A DNA stretch of 34,591 nt from assembly GCA_030688315.1 (NCBI GenBank), contig JAUYIT010000008.1:85240-119830 (forward strand), given 5' to 3'. A program made the translations under genes and the position numbers. The notes below the pieces were generated by a model. It had not been told where the DNA came from and did no database searches. It saw only the letters and a list, made by a program, of their open reading frames with translations. Source of the stretch: Candidatus Komeilibacteria bacterium. Its GTDB lineage: Bacteria; Patescibacteriota; Patescibacteriia; UBA1558; UBA10009. Of this stretch, positions 32,757 to 34,591 are shown in pieces; the first letter of the stretch is position 1, and every line of letters begins with the position of its first letter.

Positions 32757-33761
32757 ATAGTGAGCGACTAAAAGGAGCGAACGAGTTTGGCTTAAACAGG
32801 AAAATTTACTTTGTATATAATCCAGCGCAAGTATGTATATTTGAATACTCCTCGCAAAAGACTCTGACGAATCCAAAATTACCCATTCTCTCGTTTAGTT
32901 GTTCAACGTTTGGTTTGTAAGAATGAAGAACTAATAATTTTTTCGTTTTATCATTGCTCGGTGAGTAATATATTTTTAATAGGTGATTAATTTTATCAAT
33001 TTCTGCGCTAAATTCCTCATATTTTGGTTCGTAGCCAATTAGTTTTATGCCATTACCAAGTAAATCTAAAACAGTTGGTATTAAATATGGTTTTATTATT
33101 TCCTTATCTTTACCTTCTTGGTACAATTCTAGGGTGAGAAAAAAATAATCATTTTCATCCAAATTATTATAAATTTCCCTTACCAATTCATCATTGGAAA
33201 ATAATACGCCATTGGCAATTAAGAAAATAATGTTTATCTCGGCACCATCTTTTTTTGTTTGTTTGCAAACATCTTTAAAGCCATAAGTTTCTATATCGGT
33301 AAGAAATTTTTTAGTTGTAATTTCTGGAAAATTTTGTTGCAATTTTTTTTCAGACATTTCAAGCATTGTTGGATTTACATCAACAATAGAATAGTTTGCT
33401 ATATTTTTAGCACCAATTCCATTAATTATCATAGGAATTTCTAAACCATTGCCAACACCCAAATGTATTATATTTATTTTTTTCTCACCCAGTTGTTCAG
33501 CTAATTTAGTCATGGAATTTTTTAGCGCAGAAATTTCCCTGTTTGCTAATTGATAGTCAGAGTCTTTTGCGATGTTGTCCCAGTATTCTTGAGTATATAC
33601 AACCCTTATCGGTATCTCATTTTTTTCTTCAACAGATTTTATTAAAATGTCTATTTGTTCTTGAGTAAGCCTTTTGGCTAAATTTTGGTTAATTTGAATC
33701 ATATTTTTAAGTTAGTTAATTTTGAATAAAATTTTCCTGTTTAAGACAAATTTCAGCTAAC
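32749..33761. repeat. terminal inverted repeats of the methyltransferase unit
   Basis: The outer edges are GTTAGCGG and CAGCTAAC (7 of 8 complementary). A perfect 17-bp inverted match, CTTAAACAGGAAAATTT at 32791-32807 against 33729-33745, immediately encloses the gene. The left end has about 27 bp more between the outer edge and the inner match than the right end, so one side carries an insertion. Confidence 0.8.
32806..33702 (-). CDS. SAM-dependent methyltransferase (EgtD/Methyltransf_33-like)
   Basis: The 298-aa class I methyltransferase has motif I as IIHLGVGNGLEIP (about 78-90), an acidic residue at the end of strand 2 in YSIVDVNPTMLEMSEKKL (104-120), and INIIFLIANGVLFSNDE further on. 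This pattern is closest to the histidine-specific methyltransferase family that includes EgtD. Substrate residues of EgtD cannot be confirmed, and no egtB-like gene is nearby. The last residues (CAGLYTK) fall at the inner inverted repeat. It is a single-gene cassette. Confidence 0.7.
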   Translation of the reverse strand: MIQINQNLAKRLTQEQIDILIKSVEEKNEIPIRVVYTQEYWDNIAKDSDYQLANREISALKNSMTKLAEQLGEKKINIIHLGVGNGLEIPMIINGIGAKNIANYSIVDVNPTMLEMSEKKLQQNFPEITTKKFLTDIETYGFKDVCKQTKKDGAEINIIFLIANGVLFSNDELVREIYNNLDENDYFFLTLELYQEGKDKEIIKPYLIPTVLDLLGNGIKLIGYEPKYEEFSAEIDKINHLLKIYYSPSNDKTKKLLVLHSYKPNVEQLNERMGNFGFVRVFCEEYSNIHTCAGLYTK

Positions 33762-33893
33762 TGTCCACCATATGCGAAGTTGCGTAGGCCGCGTGGCGGT
33801 ATACTTGGCCGGCAGGCCAACCGCCTAAGCGGACAAGCAATTTGGGTGGAGTGCCCTAGCAAGGGCACGGAACCGCATATGGGGTGTTGTGCG
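33754..33893. repeat. attC-like site 5 (uninterrupted)
   Basis: The edges are CAGCTAAC and GTTGTGCG. It shares CCATATGCG/CGCATATGG, AAGTTGC/GCAATTT and CCGCGTGGCGGT/ACCGCCTAAGCGG with site 3. The tip is TTGGCC-ggca-GGCCAA and the accessory hairpin is GTGCCCT-agca-AGGGCAC. Sites 3 and 5 are nearly identical in the lower stem and differ in both tips. Confidence 0.75.
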
Positions 33894-34591
33894 ATTTAGT
33901 AAAATTTGGTTTATTTTGGGGTACTCTTTATGGTATATTTTTCTTTTAAGATTAGTTGTACAAGAGTAGCAGTATCGTAAACGCCTGAAACACCCCAATT
34001 AATAACTACATATTCAGAAACTACTACCGTTGCTTTGCCTCTAATTTCTGAAGCTGTTGGGTTGCTAAATATTTCCGTATCATTTATACCAAAAATTTTT
34101 TTAATTTCATCTTGGTTGTTAAAGCAGAACCAAGGTTTTCTACGGTCATAAATATTTGGATCCCTAGGTATTAAATAACCAGTTTCTTCGTCGGCATTAA
34201 AACATAGGATTCCTCCAGCTAAGGTTTCTGGGCGATATTCAAAATATTCACCACTTAACGTAATCTTACCTTCGTAATAAATTAACTTGCCATCATCTTT
34301 AATTTTTATTAAAGTTGTTGGTTTTTTAGATTCTTGGTTTGTATTATTATTTTGTTGTTCTGAGTTATTATTTTGAATATTTTGTGGTTGAGAATTAATA
34401 TTAACACTTTCTTTTTGTTCGTTTTTATTTACATTATCCCGTTGACTCGGAAGGTCGTTTTTGACTTGGTTCAATGAGCAGCCCGAAAGGACAAAGGTTA
34501 ATATAAGAAAGAAAAATATACTCTTTTTCATGGTTTTGTTTAATTAATAGTTAAGTTGAATTAGTATAAAAATTTTACTATTTCGCACAAC
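33886..34591. repeat. 22-bp terminal inverted repeats of the lipoprotein unit
   Basis: GTTGTGCGA..TAGTAAAATTT (33886-33907) matches the reverse complement of the final 22 bases of the window at 20 of 22 positions. The window therefore ends exactly at the edge of the next attC-like site. Confidence 0.85.
33911..34531 (-). CDS. predicted lipoprotein, function unknown
   Basis: The 206-aa protein has a lipoprotein signal peptide with lipobox LSGC (Cys18: FFLILTFVLSGCS), so it should be lipid-anchored outside the membrane. A long Asn/Gln/Ser-rich spacer (about 20-70) precedes a compact C-terminal domain (about 72-200: TLIKIKDDGKLIYYEGKITLSGEYFEYRPETLAGGILCFNADEETGYLIPRD). No family is recognised. 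It has two further Cys (about 118 and 144) that could form a disulphide. If the array reads from the right, it is the most recently acquired unit in the window. Confidence 0.75.
   Translation of the reverse strand: MKKSIFFFLILTFVLSGCSLNQVKNDLPSQRDNVNKNEQKESVNINSQPQNIQNNNSEQQNNNTNQESKKPTTLIKIKDDGKLIYYEGKITLSGEYFEYRPETLAGGILCFNADEETGYLIPRDPNIYDRRKPWFCFNNQDEIKKIFGINDTEIFSNPTASEIRGKATVVVSEYVVINWGVSGVYDTATLVQLILKEKYTIKSTPK

Larger units (their letters stand above)
27980..34591 (-). mobile_element. integron-like gene-cassette array with extended terminal inverted repeats
   Basis: Eight gene units, all transcribed leftward, are separated by related structured sites that begin ...TAAC and end GTTA.... 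Each unit's two edges are reverse complements of each other and differ from unit to unit: GTTGTGCGA/TCGCACAAC, GTTAGCGG/CAGCTAAC, GTTATATGG/CATATAAC, GTTAGGTGC/GCGCCTAAC. This is the R'/R'' relation of integron cassettes. The cargo is small, AT-rich and unrelated, including two toxin-antitoxin modules. No intI is in the window; gene direction predicts attI and the Pc promoter to the right. Array character is well supported. Assignment to integrons is inference. Confidence 0.7.

Noticed and set aside
32559-32876. 105-aa ORF across site 4
   Set aside because: It reads through the attC-like repeat and the end of the methyltransferase gene in another frame. The composition follows the repeat, not a protein.
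28485-34591. CRISPR array
   Set aside because: The repeats are about 140-160 bp, structured and separated by genes of 0.4-1 kb. There are no short regular spacers and no cas genes.
27981-34591. Defence island
   Set aside because: Sir2, Fic and HicAB could suggest phage defence, but no recognised multi-gene defence system is complete. The unit edges point to a cassette array instead.

Overview
The window looks like a chromosomal segment of a Patescibacteria (CPR) bacterium, probably Parcubacteria-like. This is an inference from gene content: a MurE-type ligase without its usual N-terminal domain, a FemAB/nucleotidyltransferase/MurE operon, rpoB-rpoC without ribosomal protein neighbours, a RAYT transposase carrying a palindrome, and short GC-rich palindromes between genes. 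There is no 16S rRNA or other direct taxonomic marker.

Layout. 0.2-3.6 kb (minus strand): tRNA-Ser(CGA), an O-antigen ligase/polymerase-like protein, a small membrane protein and a polysaccharide flippase, i.e. a surface glycan segment. 3.7-8.1 kb (minus): recA, a RodZ-like HTH membrane protein and ftsK. 8.1-10.1 kb: a plus-strand RAYT transposase with an in-frame perfect palindrome, a candidate small structured RNA on the minus strand, and an orphan 287-codon reading frame. 10.1-17.6 kb (minus): rpoC and rpoB with a strong upstream promoter. 17.8-22.3 kb (minus): MurE-like ligase, sugar nucleotidyltransferase, FemAB transferase, a BRO-N protein and ruvA. 22.3-27.0 kb (plus): a Fic protein preceded by a duplicated iteron/promoter region, uvrB, and a fused RibL/TagD-like nucleotidyltransferase-TruB protein. 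A VanW-family gene converges on it.

The most unusual part is 27.98-34.59 kb. Here small, AT-rich, mostly unrelated genes, all on the minus strand, are separated by structured, related repeats of about 140-160 bp. The repeats behave like integron attC sites. Each begins with ...TAAC and ends with GTTA..., and the bases at one edge of each gene unit are the reverse complement of those at its other edge, with a different sequence for each unit. The cargo is typical of integron cassettes: HicAB toxin-antitoxin, a Fic toxin with a 52-aa antitoxin missed by the ORF track, a Sir2-like protein, a methyltransferase, a small pyrophosphatase-like protein, a lipoprotein and unknown proteins. No integrase is in the window. 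If this is an integron, gene orientation places attI/intI to the right, beyond the end. The window stops exactly on a unit boundary, as expected if an assembly broke in a repeat.

Two features do not fit a standard cassette array. First, the terminal inverted repeats extend well past the 7-base core, to about 14-50 bp, and often run into the 3' end of the ORF. Second, two units (HicAB and the pyrophosphatase-like gene) appear to sit inside an attC-like site, where the other sites have a short accessory hairpin. The combination may be an undescribed variety of gene-cassette system in CPR bacteria.
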